NCBI RefSeq assembly: GCF_000330505.1
Contig: NW_004440286.1
Coordinates: forward strand, 125,775 to 189,774
Length of the DNA: 64,000 nt
Source of the DNA: Entamoeba invadens IP1
Taxonomy: Eukaryota; Evosea; Mastigamoebida; Endamoebidae
Direction of reading: 5' to 3'
Both the position numbers and the translations under genes were made by a program. Each line of letters opens with the position of its first letter. Within the stretch, counting starts at the first letter, position 1. Shown one piece after another: positions 53,468-64,000 of this stretch. Under the pieces are notes generated by a model. It worked only from the letters and a program-made list of their open reading frames with translations. It searched no databases and was not told the origin of the DNA.

Positions 53468-55834
53468 GTGTCACTATTCGTAGAGTAATCTTATGTTACA
53501 TTTGTTATCGGTTGTTTCTTAAAAGATATTAGATAATGCTAGTGTTTTATTCTTTGTAATGCCTAATATTTTAATTCTATAGGTTTTTGAATCGTTCAAA
53601 ATCTAAATTAATTGTTTAATTATATTCTTCTTTGACATTATAGAGTCATATCGTTTGTTATAATACAGTTAATTTAATTTGAACTGTTTTTTAAATGATT
53701 ATCTTTTAGAAGAAATTTCAAAGAAAAAATCAAAAGAAAATGGTTCAATAAATTTCATTGTTTATTTTCATTATAAAATCGGTTATGGGTTTCAATTGAA
53801 GATCCATGTGTTTTGATCACAGCAAGGTGGTATTTTGATATTACAAAAAGGACTTTTACATTAGTTACAATAAAAAATACTAAAAGAAAAAGTTAAATAT
53901 GGTAACTTGAACCACCTTTTTAAAAATAAACAATATACACAAACAGTTTGAAATAATCATATTTTGCGAACCGATTTTCTTTTACTTTAATTGATTCATT
54001 TATTGGTCATCAAAAATATGATAATTGCTGACAAAATAAAATGAAGATTTGAAAAATAATATTTGAAAAAATGAATGAACAGTTATAACCTATTACATTC
54101 TTTTTGAAGTATTATTAAATCGAAATATTCTTATTATGAACAAGCAAAATAACAATGATAAAAACATCACCTTCAATATAATACAATAAATTTATTTTAA
54201 TTATTAAATAATGCTGAATATGTCGAATGTTTACCATTTTAGCTAATACCAAAATTAAACATTTCAAACATGTTCTTCTGTAATTCTGGAAGATTATATG
54301 CATTCTTTTGTTTCAAAAAGCATAAATATTATAAATTGAGAAAGGTATACAAAATTAGAGATAGTAAAAATTAAGAAAAATAAATACAAAGGTTGAATTA
54401 TTTTTTAAAAAAATTTGTTGTCTTTTATTATTGTTGGTTGTAACAAATTGGAGTTAAAATTATGTATTTTGCGACTCTTCTTATTTCTTCCGTCCCAAAA
54501 AACAATTCTTCGATACTTTATGTTAGTTTTTTATCAAGTACAATAACACTTTTGTAATTTATGGGAAGATTTAACAATTTTGTTGTCGTATTTTAAAGGT
54601 GATACACTGATTTAAAAATTTAGAGCGCTTTAACTTTTTCATGCAATTATTTTATTAAAGTAAATTAAATAGACCCCTAATGGAATTAATTGAAAATAAC
54701 TTAGTTTTGCAGCAAAAGTCTCAAATATTAGCTAAAAGTAATTAGGCCAGCAAAATAACAATTACACTTGCCGAAGCAATTCCTTTCAAAAATTCAAATT
54801 TATTACTTGAGATTGGATATAATAAGTTGGTTGAATTATGTTTGTTTAATTAAAGTATCCAATAATTTGTTAATTCAAAAAAACAACAACCCTTATTCTT
54901 TTTGATATTTAGCCGTTTTAACAGCCAAAATCACAATCTAAAGCATTTCTTTTTGCCGTTTTGTTGTGATATATTCGACCAATTATGCAAAAGCAAGTCA
55001 AACAATGGTAAACATTTTCAATAAAAAACTAAAAATAATAAAAAGTGACATTGAAAAAAAAACAGACAGAAAAATTATAAAAACAATTATTGGATTTTGT
55101 TTTTAACTAATTGTTGAATTACTTTATAAACAATCATTCAACATCTTTTTCATATTAAACAATTGTTATTAGTATTAATTATATTGATAGTAGATTATAT
55201 TTCGACATATAGTTACCTATTTAAATGTTAACTTACTTACTAAAATGCCTTAATTCATAAAAACTGATTTTTTTACTTGTTTCACAATTTAAGTCAAAAA
55301 CATATTTTATTTACCGTACACCGTTTTTGGAACAAAACATATTCAATGAAGTGTTATTAACGAATAGACAGAGAAAATGTTGAAAGTCGGTCTTATTTAA
55401 CACAATAAATTGAACAACAAAAAAATAAAGAGTTAGTCTCAAAAATGCACTATTTTAGTGAGAATTAAAGATTTTGTAATACCACACTCAAAAGATTATG
55501 TTAAGTTTTATTATTTTCAACCAAACGGATCAAAACAAAGAGAGAACATTCCTTACCAAATCATAATTTAAAATTATGAATTAATTAGGACATATTTCCT
55601 GAAACAATTAACTGTTGTGGGCCATTGTTTTGTTTTCTTAATCAAAGTGATTGTTCACAAAAACAGTTATAGTTTCCCAACAATCACCGACACCCAAAAT
55701 TGGCTTGTTGAAGTAAGGAAAGGGGAAACAATGAATTAAAAAAAGAAAACCCTTTGAACCATGAAAATAATCCTTCGGAGATGATGATTATACTTTTATC
55801 ACTATAAAAAGAGCATCCCAAAACTGATTACATA
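53468..55834. other. AT-rich intergenic region, 2.4 kb
   Basis: The longest gene-free stretch without sequence gaps in the window. I read all frames by eye and saw no homology, no strong tandem repeat and no terminal inverted repeats. A 62-codon ORF at 54115-54303 (-) is incidental. Confidence 0.5.
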
Positions 55835-56497
55835 ATGCAATCATACATTACTTCTAATAGCCCATTCATCGTTTCTGGTAACTCGCCTTTTAAATATGTC
55901 GAAACGATCTGTCAGACACCCACTGTCCAAGAGTCGACGTATTTGCGAAAACGAGACCTCAGCCGGTTTTCATTTCGGAACTCGCGCAACATCGCCAGTG
56001 CAACACAAAGCATTTTGGTTGCGCTTCTAAATATTAAATTCAAAATAGTACTCAAGTCTCCATTGAAGAAAGCAAAAGTGACACAACAATTACTTCGAAT
56101 AGAATCAATAGAAAAGGATAACACTTCCTTATTTATTGAAGACTTTGTCCAAACAAGATGTATCAACAGATTAACATTTGACAAAGAGATGGGAGTTTCT
56201 TCTAAGACAGCAGGACGTCGTGCAGAGTACAATAAGTTAACGGAGAACATTCATTTGTTAATGGACGTTTTACGAGAAGATGGGTTCTTCTTTGAGACGG
56301 AGACGACAAAAGGTAAAAGAGGGACTCTTAAAATGGAAACCATTAAGAAGATATATTGGAATGGGAGACTCTTTTTGGATAAAGACGATATATGGGAGAG
56401 GGGGTCTCGAATCAATCAATACATCAATTCAGTTTTTGAATATCAAGACATTTTATGCCTTGGAGAGATGGACCGTGTGATTCAAAGAATGTATTGA
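55835..56497 (+). CDS. Hypothetical basic protein, possible winged-helix
   Basis: A 220-aa, Lys/Arg-rich protein that I do not recognise. The first ~55 residues are Ser/Pro/Arg rich and probably disordered. The middle (about 110-185) has a helix, then RLTFDKEMGVSSKTAGRRAEYN, a second helix and a charged hairpin. This layout could be a winged helix-turn-helix DNA-binding domain, but that is only pattern-based inference. It stands alone between long gene-poor spacers. Composition and length support a real gene. Confidence 0.6.
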   Translation: MQSYITSNSPFIVSGNSPFKYVETICQTPTVQESTYLRKRDLSRFSFRNSRNIASATQSILVALLNIKFKIVLKSPLKKAKVTQQLLRIESIEKDNTSLFIEDFVQTRCINRLTFDKEMGVSSKTAGRRAEYNKLTENIHLLMDVLREDGFFFETETTKGKRGTLKMETIKKIYWNGRLFLDKDDIWERGSRINQYINSVFEYQDILCLGEMDRVIQRMY

Positions 56498-56751
56498 CCT
56501 TATATGCCTTATATTGAAATAAGACTTCTTTGTAATTTGTGAGCTTTTTAGTACTTTGTTATAATATAATAAGATAATATTATTATATATAAATATATAT
56601 ATAGATATATAGATATAAATAACTCTTTTTTAATAACTTAAATGGTTATTATTGGAAAGTAAAAACTAATTAAAACTATAGTAATCAAATATTAATTATA
56701 TAATAATATAATTAAACTTAAATTGTGAATCAAAATTGACATATTGGTGAG

Positions 56752-57351
56752 TTAATTAACAGTATCCACTGGTTCTATGGTTGCATATTTTGTCTCATTA
56801 ATACAGTGGATCGGTTTGTCTTCTTTCTTCATATTCTCGTATTTGTAAAATTGCCCGTCAAAGTCAGTACTGTCTGCCCAAGCTCTTGTGATCTCTCCAA
56901 TGATAAGCTTGGACTCAAGATCACACTCGTCGGCCACTGAAGTGACTGACTCCAATTTGAGTTCGACCCAAGCAAGAGCTTCTTCAATACATAACTTTGT
57001 GTTTGGGGTCTTTTCCTCTTCATTTTTGCATGGGACGTGGGTCAGTGTGAACTTTGTTTGTGCAAATTTGTCGACCTCATTACCGTGGTGCATTCCGAAG
57101 TAATCAACATCATCCAAATTCTTGACACGAGGAATGTTAATAACATAATAAGCCGTTTTTGTGATAAGGTCTCCGGTGTGGGAAAACGCACCAAGCAAAA
57201 GAGCTATATGCTTCTTGTCGATAGGCATCTGCCATTGGGCGGACATCCCCGTCGTTCTTTTATTGGACGCATCATAAACCGTCGGAATAACAACACAACT
57301 TTGGTTCACCAATCGAGTTGCAAATTGGAGGTCTATGGCAACTTTTGGCAT
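56752..57351 (-). CDS. Flavin reductase-like (FMN-binding split barrel) protein
   Basis: A 199-aa cytosolic flavoprotein of the flavoredoxin / flavin reductase-like family. It would transfer electrons through FMN, as in many anaerobes. The N-terminal split-barrel features are SCVVIPTVYD, GMSAQWQMPID (the Asn/Ser-rich FMN-contact turn), then KHIALLLGAFSHTGDLI and YYVINIP, followed by the HHGNEVDKF segment. It is intron-free, and the family is mainly bacterial and archaeal, which makes ancient lateral transfer likely. No partner gene is next to it. Confidence 0.85.
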   Translation of the reverse strand: MPKVAIDLQFATRLVNQSCVVIPTVYDASNKRTTGMSAQWQMPIDKKHIALLLGAFSHTGDLITKTAYYVINIPRVKNLDDVDYFGMHHGNEVDKFAQTKFTLTHVPCKNEEEKTPNTKLCIEEALAWVELKLESVTSVADECDLESKLIIGEITRAWADSTDFDGQFYKYENMKKEDKPIHCINETKYATIEPVDTVN

Positions 57352-57455
57352 TGATTATTCAAAGATTTAAACGTTCCTCATATTTGTATTCAATCAAACA
57401 CAATTTAACGGTAGTTTATTTTTACTATTTTTACTATAATAAAAACTAAATAAGA

Positions 57456-57555
57456 NNNNNNNNNNNNNNNNNNNNNNNNNNNNNNNNNNNNNNNNNNNNN
57501 NNNNNNNNNNNNNNNNNNNNNNNNNNNNNNNNNNNNNNNNNNNNNNNNNNNNNNN
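57456..57555. other. Assembly gap (100 N)
   Basis: Exactly 100 N, a conventional placeholder for a gap of unknown length. The real distance between the flanks is unknown. Confidence 1.
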
Positions 57556-59264
57556 TTGAATCTATATGATAATAGTATTAAAATAATGGAATAAACTAAT
57601 ACTTTTGATGGTTATCTTGAATTAAAACTATACTTTAATTAAGATTGTTTAATTACATAATTAATTATAATTGAAAATTCACAATATCAGTATTAATGGC
57701 TTTATAGCTAACTAAAAAACAACAAAATCAATTAAACAAAACATAAATTACAATTTAAGTGTTATAATAACATGAATTGACAACATTATATTAAACATTC
57801 TCATTTTTTTAACCTGGTATCAAACGATAACATATCTTGATTTGATTATATTAATTAAATATATTTGTTTAAATTTTGTTTGATTAATGATTAAAATTAT
57901 GATTTTTTACTATAATAATTATTGTATGTTAAATTGTATGTTTATATTATTTTATTAGTAAAAAAAACGTTTTTTAAATAATTTGTTATTATTTATTGTT
58001 ATTTTTATTTTAATAAAAAACATAAAAAAGAAATCTGAGATTAAAAAAAACTCTTTGCATTTTTTCTAAAACATTAAATAATTTTAATTTATTTTTTTTA
58101 TTTATTTGTTTTATTACTACCAAATAACTCAATTTACTTTATAATTTTTTTGCTTTAAATCTTTCATGTTTGATAAGTGCTTAATTTTCCCGTTTTAGTA
58201 GCATTTTAAATAGCAAAGTAATATCGATTCTATTTTGAGTATTTTCTAATTATTGTCAACTTTTGCTTTGTTGTTAATTTTTTTCTATTTTTTTCTAAGT
58301 AAAATGTCAAAAATAAATTAGAAATTTTTCGAAAAAGTTCACTAGAAAAATTCCATCAAGATATGTTATTCAAAACCACAAATCCCACAATTCGCTTTTC
58401 TTTTTACTTATTAAATAATTATTCACTATTATTATAAAACACGGGTTTCTTGTCTGTCTATTTAAAAAAACATTTTTACTATTTTTATCAATCACTTTAA
58501 TAAAAAGATATACTATTTGATACTATTTCAATTGGTCAATAATTCATTTATAATAAAAATATTAATATAATATATCATATTTGAAATAAATAGCATTTAA
58601 ATGTTTAATAATTCAAACAAAAACAAGATGTATTAACAATTGTTAAAAATAAAAAACTATACAATTCATTTTGTTCAATAATTCTAATTATTTTTTCAAG
58701 AAAAACAAACTCTGGCAATATTTAAGAATAACATTAAAAACAAAACTGCAAACTTTAATCATTTCCAATTCAATGAATAATATTAAAACTATTTTGTATC
58801 GATACTATATCTTATTAACAACCAAATAGTAAAATATAATTCAAATAAACTGATAATTAATAATTCGACAAAAAATATCCAATAAAACACGTGTGATCAT
58901 TAAAGAAAAAAATGTTTAGATGACTTTTTCTTTTTTTTCCAAACAATTCAATTCAACAAGACAAATCTTGTATAAAAGTAAGTTATAATTTTGTATTTCA
59001 AAAAGATTATTAAATCCCAAAAGTCCAGAATTAATTATGTGTTGATCTTTCATCAGAGTATGGACTCGGGTTTCGTGCCAAGTCAAGAAAATATTATTTT
59101 TGGAATATAGAGCGAATAACACAAAAAAAGAACGAAATAGCGCACTTATAATAGTCCCAAATAATGCCAAAATGCCCAAATCTTACTAGAATATAGTCTT
59201 CTGAATCGTCAAAATTCAATTCAAAACTTAAGAATTTTTTACTTAGAAAAACTTCTTGGGTCAA
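57556..59264. other. AT-rich intergenic region
   Basis: A stretch of 1.7 kb between the gap and the RasGEF-RhoGAP gene. Minus-strand ORFs at 58916-59179 and 59094-59387 show no homology, and the second runs antisense into the next gene. An unseen 5' exon of the plus-strand gene cannot be excluded, since TTACTTAG at 59239-59246 would make an acceptor. Confidence 0.5.
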
Positions 59265-62200
59265 ATGACAACCTTTGTGATCAACCTCACCCTCTACACA
59301 CAGAGTTCGCGTTGTTTCAACGCTCGAACTACGTTTCAAACTGAGATTCAACGCCAGTTGTTCTCTCTTCGAATCAAATTTGAACATGTGAAAAATTTTG
59401 TTTATCCATTTGAGGAGTTGCTCTCAGCAACTAAAAAGTTACTCACAGAAAATGAGCTGAATGAATGCTTTCCACCATTTAATGAAAGCACAAACTACTT
59501 TTCTCTCCAACAACTTGTCAGCGCTGCCTGTCAAGACGAAAACGTGTTTGAGACATTTGCATGGTGTTACCCACTCCACTGCTCTTCAGCCGATTTTTTA
59601 GCACTCTTTTTGAATCGATTTCAGTTAGCGATGTCCATAGACACCACACTCTCAAGAAGTCTTAGAGACCAAATTCCAAAGAGATTTTTATACTGGGTGA
59701 CTAATGTGTTTCCACAGATACCAGAGTCTCTACGACTGAAGGCCCGTACCGACTTTTTATGTGTTTGTGATTGCCTTTTATCTTATGGGTTTCGAAAAAT
59801 TGGAGAAGAATTGAAAGCCAAATTAGACAAGCCATCGGCCAGAGGTAAATTTAGAACTAGCTCTTCAAAACTTACATACTCGGATAATACAAAACTCCCT
59901 CTTAATTTCTTGCTGTTTAATGAACCTCTTGACTTCTTGTCTATTTCACCATTCAACTTTGCGCACGAATTAACGAAGATACAGTCAGAGCTGTTCTTTG
60001 ACATCTCAGCATTTGAACTGTTCAAGTGGAATAAAGAGAAAGGAGTTTGTAAAGGCGTGAGTGCCTCTGTAAACTTTTTTAATCGTCTTCAGAATTTTTT
60101 GATCTTTGAAATTTTGGACCAAAAAAACATAGAAGAGCGAGTGAAGGTCGTCACACATATTATTTTGATTCTTGAGAAGTGTTACTCCCTTTTTAATTTT
60201 GATGCTGTTGTTTGTATAGTCACTCTATTTAATTCGGCCGCCATCCACAGACTCAAAAATACGTTCAGTCATCTAACCGACAAAACAAAATCAATTTTGG
60301 AGATGGTTTCTATGGTGGTCTCACCACAAAGCAACTGGGCGCAGTACAGACAAATACTAAGGACCTCAGAGCAAAAGTCTGTTGTTCCTTATTTAGGGCT
60401 TTTCTTGTCAGATGTGTTATTCACCGACGATGGCTCTCCATCCAAAAACAAGAAAAATGAAATCAATTTTGAGAAGAGTAAGAAGATGGGGAGTTACATT
60501 GAGTCATTTGACATGTATCAGAGGACGAAATTTGATATACCCGAAAACAGTGTTATTCGCGACTTCATGTTTAAAGTACAGAACATGCCAATTACAACGG
60601 ACAAAGAGCGCTTTGACAAGTCCAGAAGTCTTGAGAAGCCATCGAGCAAAGAAATTGAAAGAACTGAAAATTTGGTGAAGGAGAAGGTTATAGTGAAAAT
60701 GGTCAACAGAAAGGGCACCATAGAAACAGCCAAATTTTTCATAGACGACATTGTGGGAGACTTAAAAGGGTATTTACAAACAAGCGATGAGAACTTGTTC
60801 ACTGAATTGAAAGTGTCTTTGATACAAGACGGCGGGATCCTTGATGTCGAAGACAACGCACAGATGGGAACACTCAAAGACATGTTTTCCGATGGAAATG
60901 CGCTGATGGTTTGGCAGCAAAGTGAGACTTATGATATATACAGTGATTTGGGGTATCAAGAAATGACGTTGGACACCACCCTTTCATTCACACAACAAAA
61001 GTTTGCTATTTTACGAGTTCTAAAAATACACGAAGAGGTTGTTGCCCTCAAAATGAAGCGAGCGAACTCGGAAGAAAACAAACAGGAGAACGTCATAGAC
61101 AGTTTCTTAGACGTGAACAAACCAATTGGAGATGTGATAAAGACTGAAAACACTCTTTTACTTATTCCTTTAAGCAAGACGTATCCAAGCATTAACGAAC
61201 AATTTTTATGTGGGTCACTATTGGATAGATTCGAGTTAAAGATTATGAAAACAACATTCACTCCATCAATAAGTCCAAGAACACAACATGAAGAGAATAC
61301 TAAGAACGTGTCGTTAGTACACGCAGACCCTTTCATCATTTTAAAGACTACAGAAAAGGTCATTGTATTCCCTTTGGACAGTATGAACGTCGTTTATAAC
61401 CCAACGAAAGAACGAGTTATACTAACATCACCATGTACAGACTTTAACATTGAAAATCCACTTGAATTAATTGGAGACAAACCTTTGATGAAAAGGATTG
61501 TGTCACTGTATCACAAAGCACCAGCGATGACTGGCGTGGAGTTAAACAGACTCAATTTAAATCACTTTGGAGTCCACCAACTCCTCTTTGATATCATCAA
61601 CGAAATTTTTTCAAATCGACATTTCTTCGACGACAATTACTGGGACAAAACAGATTTAATTAAGGCTCAAGAGAAACTTTTAATGTGTGAGTTGGGGGAG
61701 TTTGTTGAACTAGATGAATATGATAATGACGTCTTGTTGGGGATGTTAGTGATCTACTTGCAATGTTTAGACAAACCCCTTTTTGGTGACTTCTCTGGCG
61801 AGTTGTCGTTTGTGAAAAACGCCGCACTTAATGAACGTTTGTAACTATGAATTATATCATTTTAAATTATATATTAATATATTACTATAACTAAGAAACT
61901 TATCTTGCAGATAATATTCCTACTATCTGTACTAAACTATTGACTTCACTCAGTAACTCTCCTGCTTTAAAAATCATTCATATTATACTCTTTGTATTCA
62001 ATCAATGGATTGTAGTGCATCCAGACTTGGAATATAAACTCTCCCAATTCATTCATTTCTTCATTGCTAATGACTCCGGTATTGCAGAACAAAATCAAAA
62101 CTTCCTCTTCTCATATTTTCTTAGAAATTTGCCAACACTCATATTCCCACCTTTTAGACCATCACTGATAGAAACTAAAATCCAAAAAATAAATCCAGCG

Positions 62201-62545
62201 ACGTTAATTGCAACGTTATTCCCTCTCGACTTAAACTTCAAAAATAAAGAAGACAAAAAGTCGTTCTTCGAGCCGATTAATGAAAAGAAAAAACAGAGAG
62301 CTAGCTTTACTATTGGAAATCATAAATCAAAAAAGATGGTTGAGACCCCGCAGAGTATTTCACTCTCACCATCCCCGACTCACTTCACGCCTTTATCTAA
62401 CTCATTACAATCCAACAGACTCCTTTCCGCTAATTTATATATGTCACGTTCAACCACTGCAAAATCGAGAATAGACACACAGACCACACCACTGGGTTCT
62501 GTTGCAAAGTCTCGAACTTCCTTTTTCTATAAAAAGGCAAACTAA
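59265..62545 (+). CDS. RasGEF-RhoGAP fusion protein, two exons
   Basis: Predicted dual regulator that would activate a Ras-family GTPase and switch off a Rho-family GTPase. The exons are 59265-61836 and 61911-62545, with a 74-bp intron (donor GTTTGT, acceptor GCAG), giving 1068 aa. A REM-like region (about 105-170) leads to a RasGEF domain (about 220-430): FAHELTKIQSELFFDISAFEL, FFNRLQNFLIFEIL, VKVVTHIILILEKCYSLFNF and VVPYLGLFLSDVLF. A ubiquitin/RA-like segment follows (about 465-540). The C-terminal third resembles RhoGAP: LDEYDNDVLLGMLVIYLQCLDKPLF matches the conserved LLKxYLRELPxPL helix, and the second exon supplies the remainder. The canonical Arg-finger loop is not evident. A Ser-rich basic tail ends the protein. 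Confidence 0.7.
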
Positions 62546-63128
62546 TTGTGAATTGTTTTAAAATGTTCAACTAGTTTCTATATTTTTTTAAGTTTGATAA
62601 TAAAATCTGTTAACTTGTTACTGGTTTTTTACTATGAAAAATTAACAGATTTGTGTTTGTGGCAAATGTATAAAACTTATAAATATGGAATTTAAAAAAA
62701 TAGTTTTGAGCTGGTTTAATAAAACCATATAAAATTGGTTGTTGTTATAAAAATAAACTTAATGTTATAATTATTATTATATTAATACTTTATTCTATTA
62801 AATATAATTTGTTTTTGAAAATGACTGTATTATATTTTATAAATATAATATTATAAAAATAATACAATTATTGCAATGTAGTACTTAATTAATTATTTAA
62901 TTATCAAAAATATAGTTTTGAACATCAGAACAAACGAGCGATATTTATAGTAAAAAAATTAGATAATAATAATACTCCAAACAATTGTTGAACAAATATG
63001 AAAATTCAGTTAGAAAAGTATTATTTTTTGAAGAAGAAAAAAATAAAAAAACCTAAGAAAAGAATACTACCACTTGTCACGAATAAAAAACAAATAAAAG
63101 AGGACTCCAAATAATCACAAAGTACTGA
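62546..63128. other. AT-rich intergenic region
   Basis: Upstream spacer of the second Rab gene. Nothing coding is seen. Confidence 0.55.
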
Positions 63129-63740
63129 ATGACCGAAGGTCCTGTTAAGTGCGTCAAAACAAATTACAAAGTGATTTTGAGTGGAGATTCCAATGTAGGG
63201 AAGACAAGCATCACGCTTAGGTATGTGAATAAAACATACTCATCGGAGTATAAGACGACAATTGGATCGGACATATTTCACAAAGAGATTCAAGCGGATG
63301 GGGAGGTCTTAGATATGGCTTTATGGGACACAGCGGGGAGTGAAAAGTATCAGTCAGTGTTTAAAAACTATTACCGTGGGTCTGATGTTGTGTTTCTCGT
63401 GTTTGACTTGACGAATCAGTCGAGTCTTCAAAGTCTACCGAAATGGTATAATGAATATAAAAGTGTTGATTCGGTCGATGACAAAGATGTTTTAGTCGTA
63501 GTTGTTGGGAACAAATGTGACTTACAAGACCAACGACAAGTCCAAGAAGAGGGGAGAGAATGGGCGGAGCAAAATGGCTTCACATATGCTGAGACGAGTG
63601 CGTCGAATGATATAGGGATATCGGATTTGTTCTCGAGTGTTCTTCGACTGAAGAAACAAATGAGCTTTGAGTATCCGATACCTCCCCCACTTCCCGTCGT
63701 TGAAATCACCACACTTCCAAATGCCAAAAAGTGTTGTTAA
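63129..63740 (+). CDS. Rab-family GTPase with altered switch II
   Basis: A 203-aa single-exon Rab-like GTPase. The P-loop is GDSNVGKT and switch I contains TTIGSDIFHKEI. G3 reads WDTAGSEKYQ, with Ser in place of the catalytic Gln. G4 is GNKCDL and G5 is ETSASN. The C-terminus NAKKCC is a double-cysteine prenylation signal. The Gln-to-Ser change is at the position that normally drives GTP hydrolysis, so this Rab may hydrolyse GTP slowly or depend wholly on a GAP. Rab rather than Ras is chosen from the CC tail and the YYRGSD motif. Confidence 0.92.
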   Translation: MTEGPVKCVKTNYKVILSGDSNVGKTSITLRYVNKTYSSEYKTTIGSDIFHKEIQADGEVLDMALWDTAGSEKYQSVFKNYYRGSDVVFLVFDLTNQSSLQSLPKWYNEYKSVDSVDDKDVLVVVVGNKCDLQDQRQVQEEGREWAEQNGFTYAETSASNDIGISDLFSSVLRLKKQMSFEYPIPPPLPVVEITTLPNAKKCC

Positions 63741-63904
63741 TTAGTAATCTATATGTGTTGTTTGTCTTGTGTGTGTTTCTTTTCTTTTAACTAAAAATTT
63801 GAGTGAAATTTGACTCAAAACATCTGAAGAGGTGATTCCTCAACATTTGTGGGGTTTTTCGATGAAGAAAATTTAACAAACTGATAAGAAGAACAACAAA
63901 CGAC

Positions 63905-64000
63905 ATGACAGAGATCATCGAAAAACTAAAGGAAAATACAGACACCGAAAAATCGAAAATTTTGATGCGTTTTTTTAAGACGGGAAAAGGAGAGTACGGG
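63905..64000 (+). CDS. AlkD-like DNA alkylation repair enzyme, 5' fragment
   Basis: An ORF starting at ATG 63905 and open to the end of the window (32 codons). RFFKTGKGEYG is the N-terminal signature of the AlkD/AlkC HEAT-repeat DNA glycosylase family, which removes alkylated bases. The family is mostly bacterial. It starts about 165 bp after the Rab stop. Only the first helix pair is visible, so integrity cannot be judged. Confidence 0.75.
   Translation, partial: MTEIIEKLKENTDTEKSKILMRFFKTGKGEYG

Noticed and set aside
53468..55834. Possible decayed transposon or LINE in the large spacer
   Set aside because: No reverse-transcriptase, endonuclease or transposase-like stretch, terminal repeat or poly(A)-type end was visible.

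Overview
The window looks like nuclear DNA of an Entamoeba species, most likely the reptile parasite E. invadens. The genus call rests on three things: compact protein genes of clearly higher GC than the very AT-rich spacers; many short introns (43-153 bp) with the donor GTTTGT/GTTTGC/GTTTGG and acceptors mostly TAG or CAG; and typical Entamoeba families (BspA-like LRR protein, many small-GTPase regulators, anaerobe-type flavin reductase, eEF1A-type and Rab paralogs). The species call is inference. There is one 100-bp run of N at 57456-57555. I saw no tRNA, rRNA, CRISPR array or virus-like gene.

Layout. 0-5 kb (minus strand): Sec24-like COPII subunit, eIF2B delta, and a small BAP31/YET-like ER membrane protein. 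5.4-9 kb (+): Rap/Ral-GAP-like protein. 9-17.2 kb (mainly -): zinc-knuckle protein, SRPK kinase, a 441-bp fold-back element with terminal inverted repeats, RBBP6/Mpe1, ribosomal stalk P1, an unknown helical protein, a USP-like protein without its catalytic residues, and KRR1. 17.6-21.1 kb (+): BspA-like LRR protein, unknown coiled-coil protein, Rab GTPase. 21.2-26.9 kb (-): a protein joining EF-hands, a Ser/Thr kinase, a P-loop GTPase and a zinc ribbon; and a secreted sphingomyelinase-like phosphoesterase. 27.4-35.5 kb: RPL6, a secreted Lys/Pro-rich protein, a UBR-box protein and a divergent HSP70. 36-40.5 kb (+): a RhoGEF that reads best as one gene with two DH-PH modules, and a degenerate eEF1A paralog. 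40.6-47.9 kb (-): an LRR-like unknown and two RasGEFs, one frameshifted. 49.7-53.5 kb: GH13 amylase-like surface enzyme, TFIIH SSL1/p44, RPL23A, and a small SAGA Ada1-like protein. 55.8-64 kb: an unknown basic protein, flavin reductase, the gap, a RasGEF-RhoGAP fusion, a second Rab with an altered switch II, and the first 32 codons of an AlkD-like DNA glycosylase.

Many ORFs here are single exons of spliced genes. I joined exons where donor, acceptor, reading phase and protein homology agreed: Sec24, eIF2B delta, BAP31-like, RalGAP-like, the kinase-GTPase, the UBR protein, the double RhoGEF, Rab, the Ada1-like protein and RasGEF-RhoGAP. In several cases this restored domains that the separate ORFs hide.

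Functionally the window is dense in small-GTPase control: two Rabs, three RasGEF proteins, two DH-PH modules, one Rap/Ral GAP, one RhoGAP module and one kinase-linked GTPase. It also repeatedly holds paralogs that keep a fold but have lost catalytic residues (USP, eEF1A, possibly Rab, HSP70 and the phosphoesterase).
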